From the NCBI GenBank assembly GCA_002470825.1, contig DKOR01000020.1:56297-120296 (forward strand): a stretch of DNA of 64,000 nucleotides, read 5' to 3'. A program made the position numbers and the translations under genes. This DNA is from Thiotrichaceae bacterium UBA7357 (lineage in GTDB: Bacteria; Pseudomonadota; Gammaproteobacteria; Eutrophobiales; Eutrophobiaceae). The notes beneath the pieces are model-generated. The model searched no databases and was not told the DNA's origin. It saw only the letters and a program-made list of their open reading frames with translations. This document shows, piece by piece, positions 11,781-20,933 of this stretch. Each line of letters starts with the position of its first letter. Within the stretch, counting starts at the first letter, position 1.

Positions 11781-12524
11781 TTGACGAACCATAAACGTGG
11801 AATTTATTTATTACCTAACTTGTTTACTACAGGAGCGCTTTTTGCTGGATTTTATTCTATTGTAGCTGCTATAAACGAACAATTTGAACCAGCGGCAATT
11901 GCGATCTTTGTTGCCATGGTGTTGGATGGTTTAGATGGTCGGATTGCCCGTTTGACCAATACGGCTAGTGAATTTGGTATGGAGTATGATAGTTTATCCG
12001 ATATGGTTTCATTCGGTTTGGCACCGGCCTTGATCATGTATCAATGGGCTTTGTCAGATATCGGTAAATTGGGTTGGTTGGCCTCCTTTGTTTATACAGC
12101 ATCAGCAGCATTACGACTTGCCAGGTTTAATACGCAAGCCGCAAGTATCGATAAACGATTTTTTCAAGGATTACCCAGTCCGGCTGCGGCGGCTGTTTTG
12201 GCAGGGATGATATGGTTTGGCACTGATTTTGGTTTAAATGAGGGAACGACCGTTATTGCGTTTTGTTTACCGATTACAATTCTCGCTGGTATTCTCATGG
12301 TTAGTAATATTCGCTATCACAGTTTTAAAACATTGGATCTTAGAGGTAAAGTTTCTTTTATGGCTGTGTTGATTATCGTGGCAATTTTTGTGCTAGTTGC
12401 AGTAGAACCCTCGCTTGTTCTTTGTGTCATAACTTTACTTTATGCGGTATCGGGTCCTATTTTAACGCTGTTTTTATTAAGAAAACATCGTGAGTCGAGG
12501 AAGATAAATGGAGAAAGTTCTTAA
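11781..12524 (+). CDS. pssA: CDP-diacylglycerol-serine O-phosphatidyltransferase
   Basis: The 247-residue membrane protein makes phosphatidylserine from CDP-diacylglycerol and serine. The CDP-alcohol phosphatidyltransferase signature DG..AR........G...D...D is complete (DGRIARLTNTASEFGMEYD followed by SLSD, about residues 51-73). Several transmembrane segments follow, and the opening RGIYLLPNLFTTGALFAGFYSI is typical of the Bacillus-type PssA. The start is TTG at 11781; no in-frame ATG gives the conserved N-terminus. Its usual partner, phosphatidylserine decarboxylase, is represented upstream only by the apparently inactive homologue. Confidence 0.9.
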   Translation: MTNHKRGIYLLPNLFTTGALFAGFYSIVAAINEQFEPAAIAIFVAMVLDGLDGRIARLTNTASEFGMEYDSLSDMVSFGLAPALIMYQWALSDIGKLGWLASFVYTASAALRLARFNTQAASIDKRFFQGLPSPAAAAVLAGMIWFGTDFGLNEGTTVIAFCLPITILAGILMVSNIRYHSFKTLDLRGKVSFMAVLIIVAIFVLVAVEPSLVLCVITLLYAVSGPILTLFLLRKHRESRKINGESS

Positions 12525-12771
12525 ATTCACGGTTGATAGCACTATATTCCATTGATTTCATTATTTATCAAAAAATACGGTGATATTGACAATAGCTGCC
12601 TAAGCGCACAGTCTCTACTACTATCAAACTGGTTGATCCTACTGCCCTGATGGGCACATTCATCGCTTCCTAAATCAGTTGTCATATTGTGTTTACAAAA
12701 GCGTAACTTTCCTAATTGAATTGCAATGTCTATCAACTTAGACTGGGCATAAGTTTTGGAGTTAGAGAGTC

Positions 12772-14307
12772 ATGAAAGATAAATTAATTATTTTTGATAC
12801 AACTTTGCGTGATGGCGAGCAAAGCCCAGGCGCCTCAATGACGAAGGATGAAAAACTTCGTATTGCCAAGGCCTTAGAAAAAATGCGTGTCGATATCATA
12901 GAAGCGGGGTTTCCGATTGCAAGTCCTGGTGATTTTGAAGCTGTTAAAGCCGTAGCTGAATTAGTTACAGAAAGCACTGTATGTGGATTGGCCAGAGCGC
13001 TAGATAAGGATATTGATCGTGCGGCAGAGGCATTAAAGCACGCAAACTCATCACGAATACATACATTTCTTGCCACATCGCCGATACATATGCGAGAAAA
13101 ATTACGTATGGAACCAGAACAGGTTGTTGAGCAAGCAATACATGCAGTAAAGCTTGCAAGAAACTATACGGATAATGTCGAGTTCTCGCCTGAAGATGCA
13201 GGACGTTCAGACTTCGATTTCTTATGTCGAGTGATCGAGGCAACGATTGATGCAGGAGCTACGACGATTAATATTCCTGATACTGTAGGTTATAATTTAC
13301 CGCAGTTCTTTGGCGAATTGGTTGGTAATTTAATCGAGAACATACCAAATTCAGACAAGGCAATATTTTCCGTGCATTGTCATAATGATCTTGGTTTAGC
13401 GGTTGGCAATTCATTGGCAGCAGTCCTAAACGGTGCAAGACAGGTGGAATGTACAATTAACGGTTTGGGTGAACGTGCAGGCAATGCGGCACTTGAAGAA
13501 ATAGTTATGTCTGTGCGCACACGACGTGACATTTTTAGTTGTGATTCAGAACTTGATACGACTCAAATAATACATTGCTCACGACTTGTTTCAACGATCA
13601 CTGGTTTCCCCGTACAACCTAATAAAGCCATAGTTGGTGCTAATGCCTTCGCCCATGAATCTGGTATTCATCAAGATGGTGTTTTAAAGAGTCGAGAGAC
13701 CTACGAAATTATGCAAGCAGAAGATGTAGGTTGGAATGCTAATCGTATGGTATTAGGTAAACATTCTGGTCGTAATGCCTTTCGTTCTCGCTTAGAAGAA
13801 TTAGGTATTAAATTTGAAAAAGAAGAAGACTTGAATGCAGCGTTTGCGCGATTTAAAAATCTCGCTGATAAAAAGCATGAAATATTTGATGATGATTTAC
13901 AGGCCTTAGTCAGTGATACGCTTCAAGAAGGCGCGGATGAATGTATTAAATTGATGTCAATTAAGGCAAGTATTGAAACAGGTGAAAAACCAAAATCTGA
14001 AATAACTCTTTCTATAGATGGCGAAGAAAAGCGTGCCTACGCCGAAGGCGGTGGTCCGGTTGATGCTACCTTCAAAGCAATAGAAAGTATGATAGAAAGT
14101 GGCTGTGACTTGCAGCTTTACTCAGTGAATAACATAACTACTGGCACAGATTCACAAGGGGAAGTTACGGTGCGTATTGGTAAAGATGGTCGGATAGTTA
14201 ATGGGTTAGGCGCAGATACAGATATTGTTACCGCCTCTGCAAAAGCCTATATTAATGCTTTAAATAAAGTCTTTGCTAAAAGCGAACGGGCACATCCGCA
14301 AGTCTAA
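12772..14307 (+). CDS. leuA: 2-isopropylmalate synthase
   Basis: The 511-residue enzyme condenses acetyl-CoA with 2-ketoisovalerate in the first committed step of leucine synthesis. The TIM-barrel opening [16 protein letters not shown] (residues 8-23) supplies the metal-binding aspartate and catalytic arginine; the [12 protein letters not shown] and GLGERAGNA segments (about 203-235) give the metal histidines and substrate loop. The C-terminal regulatory LeuA dimer domain (about 390-505) that binds leucine is present, so feedback inhibition is expected. The ATG at 12772 follows a GAGAG ribosome binding site. A 247-base gap separates it from pssA, so it probably has its own promoter. Confidence 0.94.
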   Translation: MKDKLIIFDTTLRDGEQSPGASMTKDEKLRIAKALEKMRVDIIEAGFPIASPGDFEAVKAVAELVTESTVCGLARALDKDIDRAAEALKHANSSRIHTFLATSPIHMREKLRMEPEQVVEQAIHAVKLARNYTDNVEFSPEDAGRSDFDFLCRVIEATIDAGATTINIPDTVGYNLPQFFGELVGNLIENIPNSDKAIFSVHCHNDLGLAVGNSLAAVLNGARQVECTINGLGERAGNAALEEIVMSVRTRRDIFSCDSELDTTQIIHCSRLVSTITGFPVQPNKAIVGANAFAHESGIHQDGVLKSRETYEIMQAEDVGWNANRMVLGKHSGRNAFRSRLEELGIKFEKEEDLNAAFARFKNLADKKHEIFDDDLQALVSDTLQEGADECIKLMSIKASIETGEKPKSEITLSIDGEEKRAYAEGGGPVDATFKAIESMIESGCDLQLYSVNNITTGTDSQGEVTVRIGKDGRIVNGLGADTDIVTASAKAYINALNKVFAKSERAHPQV

Positions 14308-14311
14308 ACAT

Positions 14312-15001
14312 ATGCGATCTTATCAACAACAATATCTAAAGGAGATGGGGATTGATATCTGGTTGGTAAAAGATTCCCCTATCACTATTAATGAGAATGT
14401 AGTCGGGAAAAGTAATGGAAAAGAGAGTTACATTAAGGAAGTTAATAAATCCATAGCGCTAGATATTTTGGCGAAGCAGGTCGCCGACGGCCAGCAATCC
14501 AGTTTATATAAATCACGTACTCAAATAGTATTTAGTATGGGTAATCCAAATGCAGACTGGTTAGTTGTCGGAGAAGCGTCTGATGACCAACAAGGAGAAG
14601 CCTTTATTGGATGTGATGGAAGATTATTAAATTCCATGTTGTTAGCAATGGGACTACCAAGAGATCAAGTTTTCATATCGAACATATTAAAGTGCAATCT
14701 ACAAAATAATCGAGAACCTAATCCACGAGACGTACTTGCTTGTCAATCTTATTTGCGTCAACAGATTGATTTAATAAAACCAAGGATCGTTCTAGCTATG
14801 GGCTCTATTGCTGCACAGAGTATATTAAAGCTTGAAATGACGATTAGTAAGATGCGCAGTAATCGTTATCAATACCCAGGTAGTGAGATACCGGTGATTG
14901 TAACTTACCATCCGGCCTACTTGCTCCGTATGCCAGGTGAAAAACGAAAAGCATGGGGAGATCTCAAGTTTGCTATGCAAACTTATAAAGCTATTATATG
15001 A
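14312..15001 (+). CDS. Uracil-DNA glycosylase-family protein in the holD position; candidate DNA polymerase III psi-type subunit
   Basis: The 229-residue product has a family 4/5 uracil-DNA glycosylase fold region (about residues 70-225) ending with the HPAYLL motif (His200). Two of the four cysteines that hold the Fe-S cluster in active family 4 enzymes are replaced (Gly60 and Ser63 where C..C is expected), while Cys128 and Cys144 remain, and the catalytic GEAPG motif is GEASD (87-91). The N-terminus RSYQQQYLKEMGIDIW matches the start of E. coli HolD, including the Gly13-Ile14 and Trp17 positions. It lies directly upstream of rimI, as holD does. The ATG at 14312 is preferred to a TTG at 14273, which would overlap leuA. 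Confidence 0.65.
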   Translation: MRSYQQQYLKEMGIDIWLVKDSPITINENVVGKSNGKESYIKEVNKSIALDILAKQVADGQQSSLYKSRTQIVFSMGNPNADWLVVGEASDDQQGEAFIGCDGRLLNSMLLAMGLPRDQVFISNILKCNLQNNREPNPRDVLACQSYLRQQIDLIKPRIVLAMGSIAAQSILKLEMTISKMRSNRYQYPGSEIPVIVTYHPAYLLRMPGEKRKAWGDLKFAMQTYKAII

Positions 15002-15483
15002 ATGCCTTAATCAAGGAAGCTGTATTGAATCTTAGGCCGATGCATGTAGATGATCTGGATTTTGTAATGGAAATTGAAAATCAGGTATATAAATATCCAT
15101 GGACTAGAATAATATTTAATGACTGCTTAGACGTTGGATATTGTTGTTGGGTCATAATGAAGGGTGATGCTCTACTAGCGTATGGTCTCATGTCAGTTGC
15201 GGCCGATGAATCACATATTTTGAATTTGTGCGTACATCCCGACCACCAATCTAAAGGACTGGGTACAATGTTATTAGTACATCTACTACAAATTGCCGTT
15301 GAACGTAATGCAAATATGACATTTCTTGAAGTCAGGCCATCTAATTTTTCTGCAATAAAAATGTATGTAGGGCAGGGGTTCGACGAAATTGGTGTTCGAA
15401 GAAATTATTACCCAGCGAAGATAGGACGTGAAGATGCTTTAATTTTAGCGAGAACAGTCGTTCGAGGTGATGAATTTAGTTAA
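14998..15483 (+). CDS. rimI: Ribosomal protein bS18 N-alpha-acetyltransferase RimI
   Basis: The 161-residue GNAT protein acetylates the N-terminal alanine of ribosomal protein S18. The acetyl-CoA-binding loop HPDHQSKGLGTMLL (about residues 79-92) and the LEVRPSNFSAIKMY segment are visible; the latter holds the glutamate used as general base, and the tyrosine near YYPA the general acid. The opening LRPMHVDDLDFVMEIENQVYKYPW is characteristic of RimI. Its ATG overlaps the stop of the UDG-fold gene by four bases, so the two are co-translated. Confidence 0.88.
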   Translation: MNALIKEAVLNLRPMHVDDLDFVMEIENQVYKYPWTRIIFNDCLDVGYCCWVIMKGDALLAYGLMSVAADESHILNLCVHPDHQSKGLGTMLLVHLLQIAVERNANMTFLEVRPSNFSAIKMYVGQGFDEIGVRRNYYPAKIGREDALILARTVVRGDEFS

Positions 15484-15491
15484 AAATAGAT

Positions 15492-16406
15492 ATGAAGAAT
15501 AAACAAAATAAAATCCCAGATTTCCAGACAATGGAGTCCTTTGTTGGTAATACCCCCCTTATTAAACTGCAACGTTTACCGGGTGAAACAAGTAATATAA
15601 TTCTTGGCAAGATGGAAGGTAATAATCCAGCTGGTTCTGTAAAAGACCGACCAGCTCTAAGCATGATTAAACATGCAGAAGAGCGTGGTGTAATTCACCC
15701 TGGCGATACTCTAATAGAGGCGACCAGTGGTAATACCGGTATTGCATTAGCGATGGCAGCAGCAATACGTGGTTATCGCATGATATTGATAATGCCAGAT
15801 AATATGAGTATTGAACGTCGTGCGGTAATGAAGGTCTTTGGTGCTGAGATAGTTCTAACCCCGTCCGAAGGTAGTATGGAAAAAGCTATTGATGTGTCTC
15901 GCGAAATGGAAGCGGAAGGTAAAGGTCGGATACTCGATCAGTTTGCAAATCCAGATAATCCTCGAGCACATTATGAAGGTACCGGCCCGGAAATATGGCG
16001 TGATACTAATTGCACGATAACGCACTTCGTAAGTTCCATGGGTACTACTGGTACTATTATGGGCACCTCACGATATTTGAAAGAGATGAATCCAGACATA
16101 CAAATTATTGGTGTTCAGCCTAAAAAAGGTTCAAAGATACCAGGTATCCGCCGTTGGCCAGAACAATACTTGCCGAAGATATTTGAACCACTGCGCGTCG
16201 ATCGTATTATTGATATCGGTCAGGAGCTGGCAGAAGAAACGACTCGTGAACTTGGTGCAAAAGAAGGCATCTTTGCTGGTATTTCTGCGGGCGGTGCCAT
16301 GGCAGCTGCTTTACAAATTTCCGATGAGGTGGAGAACGCAGTGATTGTCTCTGTTGTATGTGATCGTGGTGATCGATATCTTTCAACTAATGTGTTTCCT
16401 TCTTAA
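15492..16406 (+). CDS. cysM: Cysteine synthase B (O-acetylserine sulfhydrylase, CysM type)
   Basis: The 304-residue PLP enzyme makes cysteine from O-acetylserine and sulfide or thiosulfate. The Schiff-base lysine lies in NNPAGSVKDRPALSMI (Lys about residue 48), followed by the substrate loop EATSGNTGIALAMAA and the phosphate-binding GTTGTI loop near residue 180. The short length and the IPGIRRWPEQYLPKIF segment distinguish CysM from CysK. It is packed in a same-strand cluster (eight bases after rimI, nine before the exonuclease gene), probably one transcript from leuA or the UDG-fold gene onwards. Confidence 0.92.
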   Translation: MKNKQNKIPDFQTMESFVGNTPLIKLQRLPGETSNIILGKMEGNNPAGSVKDRPALSMIKHAEERGVIHPGDTLIEATSGNTGIALAMAAAIRGYRMILIMPDNMSIERRAVMKVFGAEIVLTPSEGSMEKAIDVSREMEAEGKGRILDQFANPDNPRAHYEGTGPEIWRDTNCTITHFVSSMGTTGTIMGTSRYLKEMNPDIQIIGVQPKKGSKIPGIRRWPEQYLPKIFEPLRVDRIIDIGQELAEETTRELGAKEGIFAGISAGGAMAAALQISDEVENAVIVSVVCDRGDRYLSTNVFPS

Positions 16407-16415
16407 TTAGCTGTT

Positions 16416-17192
16416 ATGAATATTCTTGTTTTCGATATAGAAACTGTGCCGGACATTGAGTCAGGTAAAAAGTTGTATAACTTTGAAGGTCTTAAAGCGG
16501 AGGATGCGGCTGAACTCATGTTTAGTTATCGACGACAAGAAACGGATGGTAGTTCTGATTTCTTGCGGCACTATATGCATAAGATCGTTGCTATCTCACT
16601 GGTATTAAGAACGAATGATAAGCTGAGTGTTTGGTCACTAGGTGATATTGATGCCGATGAGAAAGAAATAATTCAACGATTTTTTGAAGGTGTCGAGCGT
16701 TATACACCAACGATTGTTTCATGGAACGGTAGTGGTTTTGATCTGCCAGTCTTACATTATCGTTCATTACTACACGGTGTCGTTGCACAACGTTATTGGG
16801 AAAACGGTGAAGATGATCAAAGTTTCAAATGGAATAATTATCTCTCGCGATTTCATAGTCGGCATACTGATTTAATGGATGTCATTTCGGGTTATTCACC
16901 TGTTGCAAAAGCACCATTGGATCAAATTGCAACCTTGCTCGGCTTTCCCGGAAAGATGGGCATGAGTGGTGGTAAAGTTTGGGATTGTTATCTGAAAGGA
17001 GGTATAGAGGAGATACGCAATTATTGCGAGACGGACGTATTGAACACTTATCTTGTTTATTTACGCTACGAACTAATTCGTGGACATTTAACTGAAAGCG
17101 CTTATGAGAGAGAATGTGAACATGTACGTGATATGTTAGGTGATGAAACGAGACCACATTTAAAAGAATTTCTCGAAACTTGGCAAGCATAA
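16416..17192 (+). CDS. Predicted 3'-5' exonuclease, PolB-like DEDDy family
   Basis: The 258-residue protein begins with the Exo I motif VFDIETVPD (residues 5-13), has an Exo II-like segment VSWNGSGFDLPVL (about 96-108) and an Exo III segment YCETDVLNTYLVYLRY (about 207-222) with the Y..TD pattern of DEDDy nucleases. It corresponds to the stand-alone proofreading-like exonuclease often encoded next to rlmD and cysM in proteobacteria. All three acidic motifs are intact, so nuclease activity is expected, but the physiological substrate is not known. It sits in the leuA-to-ldt same-strand cluster. Confidence 0.82.
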   Translation: MNILVFDIETVPDIESGKKLYNFEGLKAEDAAELMFSYRRQETDGSSDFLRHYMHKIVAISLVLRTNDKLSVWSLGDIDADEKEIIQRFFEGVERYTPTIVSWNGSGFDLPVLHYRSLLHGVVAQRYWENGEDDQSFKWNNYLSRFHSRHTDLMDVISGYSPVAKAPLDQIATLLGFPGKMGMSGGKVWDCYLKGGIEEIRNYCETDVLNTYLVYLRYELIRGHLTESAYERECEHVRDMLGDETRPHLKEFLETWQA

Positions 17193-17217
17193 TTTCTATA
17201 AAACATTTCTTGTATCT

Positions 17218-18549
17218 ATGAGTAAACGCCGACGTAACAAGATTCCAGAAGGTTTGTTTAAGGCAAATATTGAGTCGTTATCACATGAAGGTCGCGGTAT
17301 AACGCATATTGAAGGGAAGACCATCTTTATCGAAAACGCGCTTCCAGGTGAACAGGTAGAATTCAAATATGTCAGCAAACGCGCTAAGTTTGATCAGGGT
17401 GTGGCTGAGAACATCATTACGGCTAATAAGCAAAGAATCACCCCTGAGTGTCAATACTTCGGGTACTGCGGCGGTTGTAGTCTGCAACATATGAAATCAG
17501 ATGCGCAATTAGCACATAAACAAAACGTATTGTTGGAACAATTCATTCATTTAGGTCATGTAAAGCCTGAAATAGTCTTACCGCCTTTGGAAGGTCCTAA
17601 CTTCGCTTATCGCCATAAAGCACGACTTGCAGTAAAGTATGTTATCAAGAAAGAAAAAGTATTGGTTGGCTTCAGAGAAAAGCGTAGTTCTTATGTGGCC
17701 GAGATAAGAGAATGTAAGGTATTGCATCCAGACGTGGGTTCGAAATTTATAGCCATACAGGGATTGATTGAAAGCCTAAGTATTCATAATAAGATACCGC
17801 AGATCGAAGCAGCGGTCAGTGATAGTGGTACAGCCTTGGTATTAAGACATCTGACAGATTTTACCGATGAAGACATTGCAAAGTTAAATGTTTTTGAAAA
17901 TGAACATCAATTAAAGCTGTATCTACAGCCCGGAGGTTATGACACTGTAGAACGCTTAAATAAAAGTGATTTGGATGAATTATTTTATAAGCTTGATGAT
18001 TATGATATTACTATTTACTTCAAGCCAGTTGATTTCACTCAGATCAATGTTGAGGTGAATAAAAAGATGCTCAGTCTAGCAATAGAACTGCTTGAACCAA
18101 ACAAGGATGAAAATATCCTAGATTTATTTTGTGGTGTCGGCAATTTCACTTTACCACTTGCACGCAAGGCAAAGTCAGTCATAGGCATAGAAGGTGATAA
18201 AGGTCTAGTAAAACAGGCAAAAAAAAATGCAATTAAAAACGATATTGATAATGTTGAGTTTTTTATGGCTGACCTTGCTGAGTTAGATAAATCCAATGAA
18301 TTTATAAAAGATAGTTTCGATAAGATCCTATTAGATCCAGCACGTGCTGGTGCGAAAGAGGTTATTGAAGCACTCAATACAAAAAATGTAAAACGTATCG
18401 TCTATGTATCTTGTAATCCGGCGACATTGGCGCGAGATGCAGGTATTCTGGTTAATGAAAAAGGATTTAAACTTACACAAGCAGGTGTTATGGATATGTT
18501 TCCTCACACAACACATGTTGAATCGATAGCTGTCTTTAATAGGGAATGA
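17218..18549 (+). CDS. rlmD: 23S rRNA (uracil-1939-C5)-methyltransferase RlmD
   Basis: The 443-residue enzyme has an N-terminal TRAM domain (about residues 10-70), the iron-sulfur cluster cysteines C.....C..C in CQYFGYCGGC (about 79-88), a class I SAM-binding motif DLFCGVGNFTLPLA (about 301-314) and the catalytic cysteine in YVSCNPATLARD (about 397-408). These are the complete hallmarks of the RumA/RlmD family, which methylates U1939 of 23S rRNA. The last four bases overlap the start of the peptide-binding lipoprotein gene. Confidence 0.93.
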   Translation: MSKRRRNKIPEGLFKANIESLSHEGRGITHIEGKTIFIENALPGEQVEFKYVSKRAKFDQGVAENIITANKQRITPECQYFGYCGGCSLQHMKSDAQLAHKQNVLLEQFIHLGHVKPEIVLPPLEGPNFAYRHKARLAVKYVIKKEKVLVGFREKRSSYVAEIRECKVLHPDVGSKFIAIQGLIESLSIHNKIPQIEAAVSDSGTALVLRHLTDFTDEDIAKLNVFENEHQLKLYLQPGGYDTVERLNKSDLDELFYKLDDYDITIYFKPVDFTQINVEVNKKMLSLAIELLEPNKDENILDLFCGVGNFTLPLARKAKSVIGIEGDKGLVKQAKKNAIKNDIDNVEFFMADLAELDKSNEFIKDSFDKILLDPARAGAKEVIEALNTKNVKRIVYVSCNPATLARDAGILVNEKGFKLTQAGVMDMFPHTTHVESIAVFNRE

Positions 18550-20030
18550 TTTTAAAAATATTATTAGCGTATTTTTTATCGCTCATTACTATAGGATGTG
18601 CTGAGACAAATAGAAACAGCATAGCTTTTGGCCTAAACACTACTCCAGTCACGCTCGATCCACGTTTCGTAACTGATGCAGTCTCTTATCGCATAACTCG
18701 CTTAATATATAAAAGTTTAATTGGTTTCGATGATCAATTTCAAGCAGTACCCGATTTGGCCAACTGGAAACAATTATCTTCAAGTCACTATCGCTTTACT
18801 TTAAAAAATAAAAATAGGAAATTTCATGATGGCACATATCTGTCAGCAAAAGATGTCAAAGCAACCTATGATTTTGTATTAAATCCTAAAAATATATCGC
18901 CACACAAAGGTTCGATGTGGATGATCGAAGAGATAGAAATAATAGATGACAACACGATAGATTTTAAATTATCGCAGATCGATCCACTTTTCCCAGGCAG
19001 ATTAGTGATTGGGATTGTTCCAGAAAAATTAATCTTATCTCAACATGATTTCAATAAAAAACCTATAGGTAGTGGCCCACTGAGGTTTATCGGTAGGAAA
19101 GATGAATCAAGTTTGAGATTAGGTCGTATTAAGGATAATCAAGTAATAGAATTTATCACGCTAAAAGATGCCACTGTAAGAGTATTAAAATTATTACGAG
19201 GAGAAATTGATTTAGTACAAGGTGACTTGCCGCCAGAGATTATTGCATGGTTAGACAAAAAAAAATCTGTGGCTATTAAGAAAAAAAGGGGAGATACGTT
19301 TACTTATATTGGTTTTAATCTTGAGGATACTACGACGGGTAATAGATTAGTCAGAAAGGCAATTGCTCATGCGATCGACCGTGATGCGATCATTAAATAT
19401 ATTAAGGGTGGAGCAGCACGAAAAGCTGGCACATTATTAGCTACTGAACATTGGGCGAGCCGAGCTGATTTAGTAGGTGTTCAATATGATCCTCAAGAAT
19501 CACAAAGGTTATTAGTAAAAGCCGGCTTCAATGAGATTAATAAACTAAAAATAAGCTATAAAACAACAAGTAAGCCTGATAGTTTACGGTTAGCAGCCAT
19601 AATACAAGATCAATTAAAAAGAGTGGGAATTGAAGTGAATATTCGTAGCTATGATTGGGGTACGTTCTATGGAGATATCAAGGAAGGAAGGTTTCAAATG
19701 TATAGTCTGGCTTGGGTGGGATTAAAGATGCCAGATATATTTAGATATGCTTTCCATAGTCAGTCGATACCGCCGAATGGTGCAAACCGTGGTCGTTTTG
19801 TTGATGAAAAAGTTGATTCCATCATTGAAATCGCAGAATTAGAATCCTCGATAGAAAGACAGGCAGACTACTATCGAGAGCTACAAAAGCTTATATTCGA
19901 TGCTTTACCCTATGTGCCACTATGGTATGAGGATAATGTCTTGGCGATACGAAATAGTGTGCAAGGTTATGTATTGAATACAGATGGTAATTTTGATTCA
20001 TTAGTAGATACGATAAAAGTAAATAATTAA
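18546..20030 (+). CDS. Peptide ABC transporter substrate-binding lipoprotein (SBP family 5)
   Basis: The 494-residue product is a family 5 extracellular solute-binding protein (DppA/OppA/MppA class): TTPVTLDPRF near the start, NKNRKFHDGTYLSAKDVKATYDF (about residues 94-116) and VRKAIAHAIDRDAIIKYI (about 275-292). An N-terminal hydrophobic segment ending ITIGC (Cys18) looks like a lipoprotein signal, though threonine at position -3 is not the commonest lipobox residue. It overlaps rlmD by four bases and is followed two bases later by an L,D-transpeptidase gene. The matching permeases are probably dppB and dppC at 24.4-26.2 kb. Murein tripeptide or other peptide uptake is a reasonable guess from the neighbours. 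Confidence 0.85.
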   Translation: MILKILLAYFLSLITIGCAETNRNSIAFGLNTTPVTLDPRFVTDAVSYRITRLIYKSLIGFDDQFQAVPDLANWKQLSSSHYRFTLKNKNRKFHDGTYLSAKDVKATYDFVLNPKNISPHKGSMWMIEEIEIIDDNTIDFKLSQIDPLFPGRLVIGIVPEKLILSQHDFNKKPIGSGPLRFIGRKDESSLRLGRIKDNQVIEFITLKDATVRVLKLLRGEIDLVQGDLPPEIIAWLDKKKSVAIKKKRGDTFTYIGFNLEDTTTGNRLVRKAIAHAIDRDAIIKYIKGGAARKAGTLLATEHWASRADLVGVQYDPQESQRLLVKAGFNEINKLKISYKTTSKPDSLRLAAIIQDQLKRVGIEVNIRSYDWGTFYGDIKEGRFQMYSLAWVGLKMPDIFRYAFHSQSIPPNGANRGRFVDEKVDSIIEIAELESSIERQADYYRELQKLIFDALPYVPLWYEDNVLAIRNSVQGYVLNTDGNFDSLVDTIKVNN

Positions 20031-20032
20031 AT

Positions 20033-20521
20033 ATGCATATTCAAATATCAATATCAAATCAAATCTTATCGTTATTTGATGAAAATAAATTAGTCAAGCA
20101 GTTCTCTATCTCTACCGCAAAAAATGGTGTTGGAGAAAAAATGGGTAGTGAATGTACTCCACGTGGTAAACATATAATTACTGAAAAAATAGGTGGGGGT
20201 TACGAAGTAAACTCTGTATTTGTGAGTAGGATAGCCACGGGTGAAATTTATGAACAAGAATTACGAGAACGATATCCTGAACGTGACTGGATACTGACGC
20301 GCATACTCTGGCTAAGTGGTACTGAAGAGGGAAAAAATAAAGGTCAACTTGGAGGAGAAAACATATGTAGTCATGATCGCTATATCTATATCCATGGCAC
20401 GCCTGATGATGTTTCCATGGGGAAACCCGGATCTCGAGGCTGCGTCCGTATGAAAAATTCAGATGTTATAGAAATATTTGATTTGGTAAAGGTTGGTACA
20501 GAGATAAACATCTGTGAATGA
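20033..20521 (+). CDS. L,D-transpeptidase (YkuD domain)
   Basis: The 162-residue protein is essentially a bare YkuD domain. The catalytic region has the conserved histidine in IYIHGTPD (about residue 121) and the cysteine in SRGCVRM (about 135-141). Such enzymes cross-link peptidoglycan through meso-DAP residues or attach lipoproteins. There is no N-terminal signal peptide or membrane anchor, unlike the Ybi/Erf enzymes of E. coli; signal-less members of this type are known in proteobacteria, so an intracellular or murein-recycling role is possible. It follows the peptide-binding lipoprotein gene by two bases. Confidence 0.82.
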   Translation: MHIQISISNQILSLFDENKLVKQFSISTAKNGVGEKMGSECTPRGKHIITEKIGGGYEVNSVFVSRIATGEIYEQELRERYPERDWILTRILWLSGTEEGKNKGQLGGENICSHDRYIYIHGTPDDVSMGKPGSRGCVRMKNSDVIEIFDLVKVGTEINICE

Positions 20522-20834
20522 ACATTAATCCATAGATACCATTTGAAGTAATAGGTGATGATGCTGTATTAAAAAAACATCAAGCTTCTTAATGGCAAAA
20601 TAAGTATCTTTCCTTAGACAAATCGATTTGTGGTTTACATGCTAAATACCTGAAAGTTATCGTGAAAAATCATTGCTATTTTTCATTTGGCAGGTCGAAG
20701 AGCCTAACCATTATCAATGGTCAATATGTATATTCTTACGCCAACAATTTGAAAGACTAATTTTCAACAATAATATATACATATTTCATATATGCCGTTA
20801 GGATAACAATGAAATTTAAGTTATTAGAAATACA
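20522..20834. other. Non-coding AT-rich junction after the L,D-transpeptidase gene
   Basis: About 310 bases without a supported gene. It contains a perfect 14-base palindrome (ACAAATCGATTTGT, 20618-20631) and an AT-rich hairpin with a 7-base stem (20664-20684) that could end transcription of the preceding operon. This is the left boundary of the sparse accessory region. Confidence 0.4.
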
Positions 20835-20933
20835 TTGGAGTCATTCCATTGGGATAAAATTTTTGAGAGTGGGTTGTCAGAAGTTAATCAGTAACATAAT
20901 GACTCGGGAGATCTGATTAATAAATTTGGTGAA
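20835..20933 (+). pseudogene. Severed N-terminus of a bacteriohemerythrin-diguanylate cyclase
   Basis: In the same frame as the downstream GGDEF gene, this stretch reads ESFHWDKIFESGLSEVNQ, then a TAA stop (20892-20894), then HNDSGDLINKFGEM. This is the standard N-terminus of a bacteriohemerythrin domain, where a glutamine and the first iron-ligand histidine occur as QQH or DQQH. A single C-to-T change of CAA to TAA explains the stop. The intact ancestor probably started at the TTG at 20835. Confidence 0.75.

Noticed and set aside
12643..12656. Small hairpin TGCCC-TGAT-GGGCA upstream of leuA as an attenuator
   Set aside because: It has a five-pair stem with no T-tract and no convincing Leu-rich small ORF, so no regulatory claim is made.
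14273..14311. Longer start (TTG) for the UDG-fold/psi candidate, overlapping leuA
   Set aside because: The ATG at 14312 gives an N-terminus that aligns position by position with HolD and lies just after the leuA stop.
16684..17190. Alternative-frame ORFs over the exonuclease gene and similar shadows elsewhere
   Set aside because: They overlap genes with clear family motifs and have no recognisable features of their own.
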